In this document: positions 7,232 to 16,198 of the stretch, piece by piece
Numbering within the stretch: the first letter of the stretch is position 1
How the letters are laid out: each line of letters begins with the position of its first letter
Source: Clostridia bacterium
Lineage (GTDB): Bacteria; Bacillota; Clostridia; Lachnospirales; Lachnospiraceae
DNA length: 64,000 nt
Assembly (NCBI GenBank): GCA_910575625.1
Contig: CAJTFD010000004.1
Location: 1-64,000 of the forward strand
Direction of reading: 5' to 3'
Program-made: the position numbers and the translations under genes
Notes under the pieces: model-generated
Seen by the model: only the letters and a program-made list of their open reading frames with translations
Database searches by the model: none
Told to the model about the DNA's origin: nothing

Positions 7232-8269
7232 ATGAAGTCATCGAATATCGGCGGGCAGGCCGTGATGGAAGGGATCATGATGCGTCACGGGGACGTGTAC
7301 TCCGTGGGTGTGCGCAAGCCGGATGGAGAGATCGAGGTCAAGATCGAGGATTACAGGAGCGTCTTTGGGAAGCATGCGTGGATGAAATGGCCGCTGCTGC
7401 GCGGCGTGGTCAGTTTTGTGGATTCCCTGGTGGTGGGGACCAAGTGTCTGATGTACTCGGCTTCTTTTTATGAAGATGAGGAAGAGGAGGGAGGAAAGCC
7501 GGAGAAACAGGCGCGCTCCAAGGAGGAAGAACAAGCCCGGGAGAAAAAGGAACAGCGTATGGAGAGCATCTTCATGTACGGGACAGTCTTTATCTCACTG
7601 ATCCTCTCTGTGGGTCTGTTCATGGTGCTGCCCTACTGGGCGGCCCAGGCGGTGCGGCTCGTTACCAAGTCGGACATGGCTTTTGCGGCGGCGGAGGCTG
7701 CGGTGCGGATCTTGATCTTCATGGCCTATCTGATCCTGATCTCCCGCATGAAGGATATCCAGCGGGTGTTCATGTACCACGGGGCGGAGCACAAGTGCAT
7801 CAACTGTGTGGAGAACGGATGGGAGCTGAATGTGGAAAATGTGATGAAGAGCTCCCGGCAGCATAAAAGATGCGGGACCAGCTTTCTCCTGTTCGTGATG
7901 GTGGTCAGCGTGATCATCCATTTTGGAATCACGCTTTTGCCCATCGAGGCGAAATGGATGCAGGTGCTGTTGCGGATCGTGCTGCTGCCGTTGATCGCGG
8001 GGATCTCCTATGAGTTCATCCGTTGGGCGGGGAGCAGCGACGAAGGGCTGATCAGTCTGCTGAGCAAGCCTGGACTGGCCCTGCAGAAGCTGACCACCCG
8101 GGAACCCCAGCCAGATATGGCGGAGGTGGCTATCCGCGCCGTGGAGGCAGTGTTCGACTGGCGCGCCTATCTGGCCGGGGAGGAGGATACATCCGTGTCT
8201 GGAGAGGATCGGGAGGATCAGCAGGGAGTGGACGGGGCGGATGCGCTCCGAAAAGAGGCTTCCGTATGA
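7232..8269 (+). CDS. DUF1385 (YqhQ-like) membrane protein
   Basis: The 345-residue protein starts with the family hallmark NIGGQAVMEGIMMRHG. It has a charged, lysine/glutamate-rich stretch (about 85-115), several hydrophobic segments (about 120-145, 155-175, 215-240, 245-260) and the conserved YHGAEHKCINCVENG block. The function is unknown; such proteins are membrane-bound and may be metal-dependent given the conserved His and Cys. The start was chosen for spacing to GGAGGG. Its stop overlaps the prmC start by four bases, so the two are translationally coupled. Confidence 0.88.
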   Translation: MKSSNIGGQAVMEGIMMRHGDVYSVGVRKPDGEIEVKIEDYRSVFGKHAWMKWPLLRGVVSFVDSLVVGTKCLMYSASFYEDEEEEGGKPEKQARSKEEEQAREKKEQRMESIFMYGTVFISLILSVGLFMVLPYWAAQAVRLVTKSDMAFAAAEAAVRILIFMAYLILISRMKDIQRVFMYHGAEHKCINCVENGWELNVENVMKSSRQHKRCGTSFLLFVMVVSVIIHFGITLLPIEAKWMQVLLRIVLLPLIAGISYEFIRWAGSSDEGLISLLSKPGLALQKLTTREPQPDMAEVAIRAVEAVFDWRAYLAGEEDTSVSGEDREDQQGVDGADALRKEASV

Positions 8270-9156
8270 GAAAGAGAGAGAGTCTGACCCTGCGGGAGGT
8301 CTGGGAACGGGGAAGGGATCATTTGGAAAAAAAAGGCGTTCCGGAACCGGATCTGGATGCCTGGTATCTGCTGGAAGAGGTCTGGCGGGTGGACCGTTCC
8401 TATTATTATGCTCACAGGGATGAGCCGATCGATCGGATAGAGACGTCTGAAGGGGAAGATCTTCTGGGACGATACAGGGATCTTCTCCTGCGGCGGGGCA
8501 GGCGGGAACCATTGCAGCATATCCTGGGATACGCGTGGTTCATGGGACTGCGGTTTGTTGTCGATGCTTCTGTGCTGATTCCCAGACAGGACACAGAAGT
8601 CCTGGTGGAGGAGGCAAGAAAACGTCTGAAAGGCGGCGACCGTGTGCTGGATATGTGTACCGGGAGCGGCTGCATCGTATTGAGCCTGCTCGATCGATGT
8701 CCGAAAGCCGAAGGGATCGGTGTGGATATCTCCAAGGAGGCGCTCCAGGTGGCTCGGGAGAACAGCCGCCGTCTGAAGATTTCGGCTGGATTTATCCAGA
8801 GCGATCTTTTTGCGGCGGTGGAGGGCCGGTTTGCGATGATCGTCTCCAACCCGCCGTATATACCGACAGGAGAGATCCAGGCCCTGATGGAAGAGGTCCG
8901 GGACCATGATCCGCACTTGGCTCTGGATGGTGGTGCGGACGGACTGGATCTTTATCGGAGACTGATCCGGGAGAGTCTGGGATATCTGCTGCCGGGAGGC
9001 GTGCTGCTCATGGAGATCGGGGCGGACCAGGGCGGATGGATACGGACCCATATGCAGGAGCAGGGATACCGGGATGTGCAGGTGGTCAAGGATCTGGCGG
9101 GCCTGGATCGGGTCGTTTTGGGATATAGTCCATGTGAAGGAGGAAAGCATGTTTGA
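8266..9156 (+). CDS. prmC: Peptide chain release factor N5-glutamine methyltransferase
   Basis: PrmC methylates the glutamine of the GGQ motif in release factors with S-adenosylmethionine. The 296-residue protein has an N-terminal helical domain, the SAM-binding stretch [15 protein letters not shown] (about 127-141) and the substrate motif NPPY (about 195-198). The frame extends upstream of 8266, but MRKRES at the ATGA overlap with the preceding gene is the natural start. It overlaps prfA, its own substrate, by eight bases. Confidence 0.95.
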   Translation: MRKRESLTLREVWERGRDHLEKKGVPEPDLDAWYLLEEVWRVDRSYYYAHRDEPIDRIETSEGEDLLGRYRDLLLRRGRREPLQHILGYAWFMGLRFVVDASVLIPRQDTEVLVEEARKRLKGGDRVLDMCTGSGCIVLSLLDRCPKAEGIGVDISKEALQVARENSRRLKISAGFIQSDLFAAVEGRFAMIVSNPPYIPTGEIQALMEEVRDHDPHLALDGGADGLDLYRRLIRESLGYLLPGGVLLMEIGADQGGWIRTHMQEQGYRDVQVVKDLAGLDRVVLGYSPCEGGKHV

Positions 9157-10225
9157 TAAATTAGAAAATCTGTTGATCCGTTTTGAGGAGATCTTAGGAG
9201 AGCTGGGGGAACCGGATGTGGCGAACGATCAGGGACGCTTTCAGAGGCTGATGAAAGAGCAGAGCGACCTGCAGCCCATCGTGGACACCTACCAAAAATA
9301 TAAAGACTGCAGACAGACCGAGGCGGACAGCCTGTCCATGCTGGAGGAAGAGTCTGATGAAGAGATGCGGGAGATGCTAAAAGAAGAACTGGCGGCATCC
9401 AAGAAAGATATGGCGGAGCTGGAGAAACAGCTGAAGATCCTCCTCCTGCCCAAAGATCCCAACGACAACAAAAACGTGATCGTGGAGATCCGCGCCGGGG
9501 CCGGTGGTGATGAGGCCGCGCTGTTTGCCGCGGATATCTACCGGATGTATGTAAAATACGCGGAGACGAAGCGTTGGAAGACCGAGATGCTCAGCTTGAA
9601 CGAAAATGGGATCGGAGGCTTCAAGGAAGTCATCTTCATGATCAACGGGAACGGCGCATATTCCAGGCTGAAATATGAGAGCGGCGTCCATCGGGTACAG
9701 CGTGTGCCGGAGACCGAGTCCGGCGGCCGGATCCATACGTCCACGATCACGGTGGCGATCATGGCGGAGGCGGAGGAGATCGATTTCCAGTTGGACATGA
9801 ACGACTGTAAATTCGACGTGTTCCGCGCGTCGGGCAACGGGGGACAGTGCGTCAATACCACGGATTCCGCCGTGCGGCTCACCCATATCCCCACAGGGAT
9901 CGTGATCTCCTGCCAGGATGAAAAATCCCAGTTGAAAAATAAGGAGAAGGCTTTAAAAGTCCTGCGCTCCAGGCTGTACGAGATGGAACTGGAGAAGCAG
10001 CATGACGCGGAGGCCGAGGCCAGGAGGAGCCAGGTGGGGACCGGGGACCGTTCAGAGAAGATCCGCACCTATAATTTTCCCCAGGGACGGGTCACGGATC
10101 ACAGGATCAAACTGACACTGCATCGGCTGGAGTCCATCTTGGGCGGCGACCTGGAGGAGGTCATCGACAGTCTGACGGCGGCGGACCAGGCCCTGCGGCT
10201 GAGCCGGCTGAATGAGGCAGTCTGA
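9149..10225 (+). CDS. prfA: Peptide chain release factor 1
   Basis: RF1 recognises UAA and UAG and triggers peptide release on the ribosome. The 358-residue protein has normal length, the stop-codon-reading PxT motif as PET (about 187-189), and GGQ at about 231-233 in [14 protein letters not shown]. The start ATG follows AAGGAGGAAAGC and lies inside the end of prmC. Its methylation by PrmC is expected from the family. Confidence 0.97.
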   Translation: MFDKLENLLIRFEEILGELGEPDVANDQGRFQRLMKEQSDLQPIVDTYQKYKDCRQTEADSLSMLEEESDEEMREMLKEELAASKKDMAELEKQLKILLLPKDPNDNKNVIVEIRAGAGGDEAALFAADIYRMYVKYAETKRWKTEMLSLNENGIGGFKEVIFMINGNGAYSRLKYESGVHRVQRVPETESGGRIHTSTITVAIMAEAEEIDFQLDMNDCKFDVFRASGNGGQCVNTTDSAVRLTHIPTGIVISCQDEKSQLKNKEKALKVLRSRLYEMELEKQHDAEAEARRSQVGTGDRSEKIRTYNFPQGRVTDHRIKLTLHRLESILGGDLEEVIDSLTAADQALRLSRLNEAV

Positions 10226-10304
10226 ATGAGGCATTTATCTTTCAACGGCAGAGAAGGACTCTGCGGATATACCATAGGATCATAGAGAAAGGAGCGGTAT
10301 TGAG

Positions 10305-11219
10305 ATGAAAAAAACATCGCTGGTCATTATGGCGGCGGGCATTGGCAGCCGGTTTGGAAAGGGGATCAAGCAGTTGGAGCCGGTAGGCCCAAACGGGGAG
10401 ATCATCATGGATTATTCCATCTACGATGCTCTCCAGGCAGGATTTAACAAGATTGTCTTTATCATACGCAAGGATCTGGAAGAGGATTTCAAGGCGGTGA
10501 TCGGAAGCCGGATCGAGAAGCTGGCCGAGGTGGGCTATGCGTTCCAGGAGCTGGACGATCTGCCGGCGGGATATTCCTGCCCGCCCGAGCGGACGAAACC
10601 CTGGGGGACGGGCCAGGCGGTACTGGCAGCCCGCGATCTGCTGGATGAGCCCTTTGTGGTGATCAATGCAGATGATTATTATGGAAAAGAAGCATTTGTG
10701 AAAGTGCATGAATATCTTGTAAGTGAGAGAGGATCATCAGCAGATCTGGATATATGTATGGCCGGTTTCATCCTGGGCAATACCCTGAGCGAATACGGGA
10801 CGGTGACCCGTGGGATCTGTTCAGTGGATGAGGCGGGCAGCCTGCTGGGTGTGGATGAGACCCGGAATATAAAGAAAACGCCAAAGGGAGCCAGTGCGAT
10901 CTTGCCGGACGGGTCGGAGAGAGAGCTGGATCCCCAGGCGCTGGTCTCCATGAACATGTGGGGGCTGACGCCGGCGTTCATGGAAATATTGGGAACAGGC
11001 TTCCAGGATTTTTTGTCAAAATGCGGCCCGGAGGACTTAAAAAAAGAATATCTGCTGCCGGATATCGTGGATGGTCTGGTCAGCAGCCGCAAGGCGCGGG
11101 TGTCTGTGTTAAAGACGGAGGATACCTGGTTCGGGGTCACCTACCAGGAGGATAAATACGCAGTCCGGGAGGCTTTCGCGGATCTGATCCGCCGAGGGGT
11201 CTATCCGGAGAAATTGTAG
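10305..11219 (+). CDS. Sugar-phosphate nucleotidyltransferase family protein
   Basis: The 304-residue protein begins with the nucleotide-binding signature of NTP transferases, LVIMAAGIGSRFGKGIKQ, and contains GTGQAVLAA and VVINADDYYG, the usual catalytic Asp region. It therefore probably makes an NDP-sugar or NDP-alcohol from a phosphate and an NTP; the substrate cannot be read. AAAGGAG precedes the ATG. It lies 28 bases before glmM, which suggests, without proof, a link to cell-wall or surface sugar metabolism. Confidence 0.82.
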   Translation: MKKTSLVIMAAGIGSRFGKGIKQLEPVGPNGEIIMDYSIYDALQAGFNKIVFIIRKDLEEDFKAVIGSRIEKLAEVGYAFQELDDLPAGYSCPPERTKPWGTGQAVLAARDLLDEPFVVINADDYYGKEAFVKVHEYLVSERGSSADLDICMAGFILGNTLSEYGTVTRGICSVDEAGSLLGVDETRNIKKTPKGASAILPDGSERELDPQALVSMNMWGLTPAFMEILGTGFQDFLSKCGPEDLKKEYLLPDIVDGLVSSRKARVSVLKTEDTWFGVTYQEDKYAVREAFADLIRRGVYPEKL

Positions 11220-11247
11220 AAGATCATTGTAGGAAAGGAGCGGTACG

Positions 11248-12594
11248 ATGGGAAAATATTTTGGTACGGACGGTTTCCGCGGGGAGGCGAATGTGGTCCT
11301 GACTGCCGAACATGCATTCCGTGTGGGACGTTTCCTGGGATGGTACTACGGCAAAGGCAAAAAGGCGCAGATCGCCATCGGAAAGGACACCAGGAGGAGC
11401 AGCTATATGTTCGAGTACGCGCTGGCGGCGGGGATCACGGCTTCCGGGGCGGATGCGTTTTTGCTCCATGTGACCACCACGCCCAGTGTCTCTTATGTGG
11501 TGCGCACGGAGGACTTTGACTGCGGGATCATGATCTCGGCCAGCCACAATCCATTCTATGACAACGGGATCAAGATCATCAATGGCATGGGGCAGAAGAT
11601 CGAGGCGGCTGTGGAGGAACAGATCGAGCAGTATATAGATGGGGAACACCCCGAGATCCCCCTGGCTACGGGGGCAGATATCGGCCGCACGGTGGATTTT
11701 GCGGCGGGGCGGAACCGTTATATCGGCTATCTGATGTCCATACCGGCCCATTCTTTTAAAAATGTGAAAGTGGGCCTGGACTGTTCCAACGGCAGCGCCT
11801 CGTCCATCGCAAAGAGCGTGTTCGACGCCCTGCGGGCCAAGACCTATGTGATCAACAATGAGCCGGACGGGACCAATATCAACACGGACTGCGGCTCCAC
11901 CCATATCGAGGCGCTCCAGGCGTTTGTGCGGGAACACAAGCTGGATGTGGGATTTGCCTACGACGGGGACGCGGACCGGTGCATCGCGGTGGACCATCTG
12001 GGAAATGTGGTGGACGGTGACAAGATCCTCTATGTCTGCGGAAAATATCTGAGAGAACAGGGGAAGCTGGCAAACGACACCATCGTGACTACGGTCATGT
12101 CCAACTTAGGTCTCTATAAAGCTCTGGAGAGGGAAGGGATCGCCTATGAGAAGACGGCTGTGGGGGATAAATATGTGTGTGAAAATATGATGGCCAATGG
12201 CCACAGTCTGGGCGGCGAGCAGTCCGGCCACATCATCTTCAGCCGCCATGCGTCCACCGGTGACGGGATCCTCACTTCTTTGATGGTGATGGAAGCTTTG
12301 ATGGAGAAGAAGGCATCTCTAAAAGACCTGGCGGATGAGGTGAAGATCTACCCACAGATCCTGCAGAATGTCCGTGTATCGGATAAGAGGACAGCCCGGG
12401 AGAACCCGAAGGTACAGGAAGCCGTGGCGCAGGTGGAAAAAGCGTTGGGTGACGAGGGCCGGATCCTGGTCCGCGAGAGCGGGACGGAACCGCTGATCCG
12501 TGTGATGGTGGAAGCGTCCAGCCAGGAAGAGTGTAAAAAATATGTGGAACAAGTGGTGCAGGTATTAAAAAGTGAAGGATTGGCGGTCGAGTAA
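11248..12594 (+). CDS. glmM: Phosphoglucosamine mutase
   Basis: GlmM converts glucosamine-6-phosphate to glucosamine-1-phosphate for UDP-GlcNAc and peptidoglycan. The 448-residue protein starts MGKYFGTDGFRGEANV and has the phosphoserine loop ISASHNPFYDNG (Ser about 99), the metal-binding loop DGDADR (about 238-243) and the sugar-binding GGEQSGHIIF. The C-terminal phosphate-binding loop RESGTEPLIRVM is present. AAAGGAG precedes the start. It is followed four bases later by the TPR lipoprotein gene. Confidence 0.96.
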   Translation: MGKYFGTDGFRGEANVVLTAEHAFRVGRFLGWYYGKGKKAQIAIGKDTRRSSYMFEYALAAGITASGADAFLLHVTTTPSVSYVVRTEDFDCGIMISASHNPFYDNGIKIINGMGQKIEAAVEEQIEQYIDGEHPEIPLATGADIGRTVDFAAGRNRYIGYLMSIPAHSFKNVKVGLDCSNGSASSIAKSVFDALRAKTYVINNEPDGTNINTDCGSTHIEALQAFVREHKLDVGFAYDGDADRCIAVDHLGNVVDGDKILYVCGKYLREQGKLANDTIVTTVMSNLGLYKALEREGIAYEKTAVGDKYVCENMMANGHSLGGEQSGHIIFSRHASTGDGILTSLMVMEALMEKKASLKDLADEVKIYPQILQNVRVSDKRTARENPKVQEAVAQVEKALGDEGRILVRESGTEPLIRVMVEASSQEECKKYVEQVVQVLKSEGLAVE

Positions 12595-12598
12595 ACAC

Positions 12599-13636
12599 AT
12601 GAAAATGAAGAAGATCTGGCTGGCAGCGATGACCATAAGTGTCCTATCCGCCCTGACAGCCTGCGGCTCAAAAAAACAGAATGCATACCAACAGGGCTGT
12701 GAGGCATTGCGCCAGGGGAACTATAAAGAAGCGATGAAGGATTTTCAGGAGTCGGTGATCCGCGAGGTGAAGGTGGCCGACTCTCAGCGGGGGACCGGGA
12801 TCGCATGGCTCAAACTGGGAGATCTTGACCAGGCGATCAGCTCCTTCGAGGAGGCCCTGGAGGGCGAGGATAACAAAAATTTCCAGAAGGATGTACTGTC
12901 TTATAAAGCCGTGGCCGAGTACGAGGATGGCCGGATGGAGGCTGCCCTGGCCAGCTGTGAGAAGATTAAAGAGTTCGGGGCTGATGCCAGCTGCTATTAC
13001 ATGATCGGGCGGATCGGACTGCAGCTGGATCAGTACGATGCCGCCAAGAGCAATTTTGACATGGCGGCCCAGGAAGATCCCAGTTATGATATGTTCATGG
13101 ATATCTATCAGGCATACGGAGAGAAGGACATGGATGCGGACGGGAAAGCCTATCTCTCTAAAGCGTTGAGCTTAACACCCGCCAACGGCGCAGACTATTA
13201 CCAGAGAGGGCGGATCTATTATTTTATGGGTGATGCCGCCAACGCTCAGTCGGAGCTATTAAAAGCGGCGGAGGAGGGGGAGGACGATGCCCGGCTCTTC
13301 CTGGGAAGAGTCTATCTGGAGCAGCAAGATCCCGCCAGTGCCCGGGCCATGTATCAGGAGTACGCCCAGGAGGGCGGAAACGGCGCGGGCGCATACAACG
13401 GACTGGCTCTGTGCGATCTGGCGGAGGGAAATCCGGACGGAGCGCTGGAGAACATCGCCAAAGGCCTGGAAGCGGCTGGAGGGGAGGACGTACAGGAGCT
13501 TTTATATAACGAGGTCGTGGCCTATGAATATAAACGGGATTTTGCCACGGCCAAGAGTAAGATCTCGGAATATCTGAGCCACTACCCCGATGATGTGGAC
13601 GCCAAAAGGGAGTCGGATTTCCTGCAGAACCGCTGA
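12599..13636 (+). CDS. TPR-repeat lipoprotein
   Basis: The 345-residue protein starts MKMKKIW, a hydrophobic stretch and the lipobox LTAC at about residue 19, so it should be anchored to the outer face of the membrane. The rest is built of helical tetratricopeptide-like repeats (for example YQQGCEALRQGNYKEAMKDF, and further units with AISSFEEAL and YYQRGRIYYFMGD). It probably acts as a protein-binding scaffold. The start at 12599 lies four bases after the glmM stop, where the ribosome site is weak, so translational coupling is likely. Confidence 0.83.
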   Translation: MKMKKIWLAAMTISVLSALTACGSKKQNAYQQGCEALRQGNYKEAMKDFQESVIREVKVADSQRGTGIAWLKLGDLDQAISSFEEALEGEDNKNFQKDVLSYKAVAEYEDGRMEAALASCEKIKEFGADASCYYMIGRIGLQLDQYDAAKSNFDMAAQEDPSYDMFMDIYQAYGEKDMDADGKAYLSKALSLTPANGADYYQRGRIYYFMGDAANAQSELLKAAEEGEDDARLFLGRVYLEQQDPASARAMYQEYAQEGGNGAGAYNGLALCDLAEGNPDGALENIAKGLEAAGGEDVQELLYNEVVAYEYKRDFATAKSKISEYLSHYPDDVDAKRESDFLQNR

Positions 13637-13646
13637 ATAAGCGGGA

Positions 13647-13692
13647 TACACGATATTGTCCCGATTGTGCGGAGCGGGCACAAGATATTGTG
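13647..13692 (+). promoter_or_regulatory. Pair of NrdR boxes upstream of nrdD
   Basis: CACAAGATATTGTG (13679-13692) matches the NrdR consensus CACWATATATWGTG at 13 of 14 positions. TACACGATATTGTC (13647-13660) is a weaker match, 10 of 14. They start exactly 32 bp apart, about three helical turns, as expected for paired NrdR boxes. They sit just upstream of the -35 element. NrdR represses ribonucleotide reductase genes when dATP is plentiful. Confidence 0.8.
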
Positions 13693-13700
13693 GCAAAGGC

Positions 13701-13729
13701 TTGACGGCTCTGGCAGATCCTGTTACAAT
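13701..13729 (+). promoter_or_regulatory. Sigma-A promoter of nrdD
   Basis: TTGACG and TACAAT are 17 bases apart, eight bases downstream of the second NrdR box and 57 bases before the nrdD start codon. Confidence 0.85.
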
Positions 13730-13785
13730 GATCTCATGTGCTGTAACAGACGGGAACATGAGAAGAGAGACAAGGAGGCATTTTT

Positions 13786-16158
13786 ATGTTTCAAGTGATC
13801 AAACGGGACGGCCAGATCGTAGGCTTTCAGCTGGACAAGATCAACGAGGCGATCAGGAAGGCTTTTGAGGCAAAGGAAAAACAGTATGGAGACGATATCC
13901 TGGGGCTTTTGGGACTGCGGGTGACGGCGGATTTCCAGGATAAGATCAAAGACGGGAAGATCACGGTGGAGGACATCCAGGACAGTGTGGAAAATGTGCT
14001 GATCCAGACCGGTTATGCGGATGTGGCGAAAGCGTATATCCTGTACAGGAAGCAGCGGGAGAAAGTCCGCAATATGAAGTCTACGATCCTGGATTACAAG
14101 GAGATCGTGGACAGCTATGTGAAGGTGGAGGACTGGCGTGTGAAGGAGAATTCCACAGTCACGTACTCTGTAGGCGGACTGATCTTGAACAATTCCGGGG
14201 CAGTGACGGCCAACTACTGGCTCTCAGAAGTGTACGACCCGGAGATCTCACAGGCCCATCGGGACGCGGACATCCATATCCATGACCTGGCCATGCTGAC
14301 CGGATATTGTGCGGGCTGGTCGTTGAAACAGCTGATCCAGGAGGGTTTGGGGGGCATCCGCGGCAAGATCACATCCTCCCCGGCCAAGCATCTGAGTGTG
14401 CTGTGTAACCAGATGGTGAATTTCTTGGGGATCATGCAGAATGAGTGGGCGGGGGCACAGGCGTTTTCGTCCTTTGATACCTATCTGGCTCCTTTTGTGA
14501 AAACGGACAACCTTTCCTATGAAGAGGTGAAAAAGTGTATAGAATCTTTCATCTATGGGGTCAATACGCCCAGCCGGTGGGGGACTCAGGCGCCTTTTTC
14601 CAACATCACCCTGGACTGGACGGTCCCGGACGACCTGGCGGAACTGCCGGCGATCGTGGGCGGGAAGGAAATGGATTTCTGTTACAAGGATTGTAAAAAA
14701 GAGATGGATATGATCAATAAGGCGTTCATCGAGACCATGGTGGAGGGGGACGCAGACGGCCGGGGATTCCAGTATCCGATCCCTACATATTCCATCACGA
14801 AGGAGTTTGACTGGTCCGATACGGAGAACAACCGCCTGCTCTTTGAGATGACCTCCAAGTACGGCACGCCCTATTTTTCAAATTATATCAACAGCGATAT
14901 GAAACCCAGCGATATCCGCAGTATGTGCTGCAGACTGCGTCTGGACCTCAGGGAACTGCGCAAGAAGACGGGCGGATTCTTTGGCTCCGGGGAGAGCACA
15001 GGTTCGATCGGGGTGGTGACGGTCAATATGCCCAGGATCGCTTACTTATCCAAGTCGCCGGAAGAATTTTACCATCGCCTGGATAAGATCATGGATCTGT
15101 CAGCCCGTTCGCTGCATATCAAGCGTGAGGTGGTCACGAAGCTCTTGAACGAAGGGTTGTATCCCTATACGAAGCGGTATCTGGGGGATTTTGACAACCA
15201 TTTCTCCACGATCGGTCTGGTGGGCATGAGTGAGGTGGGCTTGAACGCCTGCTGGCTGGGCGGCAGTATGACGGATGCCAAGACCCAGACATTTACAAAA
15301 GACGTGTTAAACCATATGCGGGAGAGATTGTCGGATTACCAGGAGCAGTATGGGGAGCTCTTCAACCTGGAGGCCACGCCGGCGGAATCGGCGGCCTACC
15401 GTCTGGCGAAACATGACCGGGCGCAGTGGCCGGATATCAAAACGGCCGGGGAAGAGGGGGATACGCCTTATTATACAAACAGTTCCCACCTGCCTGTGGG
15501 CTATACGGAGGATATCTTCGAGGCCCTGGATATCCAGGATGAGCTGCAGACCCTGTATACATCCGGGACGGTGTTCCACGGCTTTATCGGGGAGAAACTC
15601 CCGGATTGGAGGGCGGCGGCCTCTCTGGTGCGCAAGATCGCGGAAAACTATCAGCTCCCGTATTATACGATCTCGCCCACCTATTCTGTGTGCGCAAAAC
15701 ATGGCTACATCACGGGGGAACATTTCACCTGTCCTACCTGTGGTGCGCCTGCGGAAGTCTACAGCCGTATCACCGGCTATTACCGTCCGGTGCAGAACTG
15801 GAACGACGGGAAGAGCCAGGAGTATAAAAACCGAAAGCTCTATGATATGAAATACATGCATGGAAAAAAGATGAGCAGCCATGTGGTCACGATCACGGGG
15901 GATGATGTGGATATCCGACCGGTGGCCAGCGCTCGGTATCTGTTCACAACCAGCACCTGTCCAAATTGTAAGGCGGCGAAGGCCATGCTGGCAGATGGGA
16001 AGGTGGATGTGGAGGTGATCGATGCGGAGGAGAATCCGGAGTTGGTGCGCAGATTTGGCATCAAGCAGGCTCCCACCCTGGTGGTCGGGAACGGGGAGAC
16101 TGTGTATAAGTACGACAATACATCAAAGATAAAGAAATATATCCAGGATCAGGGATGA
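13786..16158 (+). CDS. nrdD: Anaerobic (class III) ribonucleoside-triphosphate reductase with C-terminal thioredoxin-like domain
   Basis: NrdD reduces NTPs to dNTPs with a glycyl radical in the absence of oxygen. The 790-residue protein has an N-terminal ATP-cone (VIKRDGQIVGFQLDKINEAI), the catalytic barrel, and near the C-terminus zinc-type cysteines (CAKHG, CPTCG) followed by RITGYYRPV with the radical Gly at about 664. Unusually for a textbook NrdD, another 125 residues follow, with a thioredoxin/glutaredoxin-like CPNC at about 725-728 and QAPTLVVG. This fused domain may supply electrons or regenerate the active-site disulfide; that is inference. The activase gene nrdG, often adjacent, is not here. 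Expression is probably set by NrdR. Confidence 0.94.
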   Translation: MFQVIKRDGQIVGFQLDKINEAIRKAFEAKEKQYGDDILGLLGLRVTADFQDKIKDGKITVEDIQDSVENVLIQTGYADVAKAYILYRKQREKVRNMKSTILDYKEIVDSYVKVEDWRVKENSTVTYSVGGLILNNSGAVTANYWLSEVYDPEISQAHRDADIHIHDLAMLTGYCAGWSLKQLIQEGLGGIRGKITSSPAKHLSVLCNQMVNFLGIMQNEWAGAQAFSSFDTYLAPFVKTDNLSYEEVKKCIESFIYGVNTPSRWGTQAPFSNITLDWTVPDDLAELPAIVGGKEMDFCYKDCKKEMDMINKAFIETMVEGDADGRGFQYPIPTYSITKEFDWSDTENNRLLFEMTSKYGTPYFSNYINSDMKPSDIRSMCCRLRLDLRELRKKTGGFFGSGESTGSIGVVTVNMPRIAYLSKSPEEFYHRLDKIMDLSARSLHIKREVVTKLLNEGLYPYTKRYLGDFDNHFSTIGLVGMSEVGLNACWLGGSMTDAKTQTFTKDVLNHMRERLSDYQEQYGELFNLEATPAESAAYRLAKHDRAQWPDIKTAGEEGDTPYYTNSSHLPVGYTEDIFEALDIQDELQTLYTSGTVFHGFIGEKLPDWRAAASLVRKIAENYQLPYYTISPTYSVCAKHGYITGEHFTCPTCGAPAEVYSRITGYYRPVQNWNDGKSQEYKNRKLYDMKYMHGKKMSSHVVTITGDDVDIRPVASARYLFTTSTCPNCKAAKAMLADGKVDVEVIDAEENPELVRRFGIKQAPTLVVGNGETVYKYDNTSKIKKYIQDQG

Positions 16159-16198
16159 TCGGGATATGATCTGAGGGAAGAACGAGGGAGGAAGAGCG

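Noticed and set aside
7595-8512. 305-codon open frame opposite the DUF1385 gene and prmC
   Set aside because: It spans the overlap of two real genes and its product is low in complexity (Pro, His, Arg), as expected of a shadow frame.
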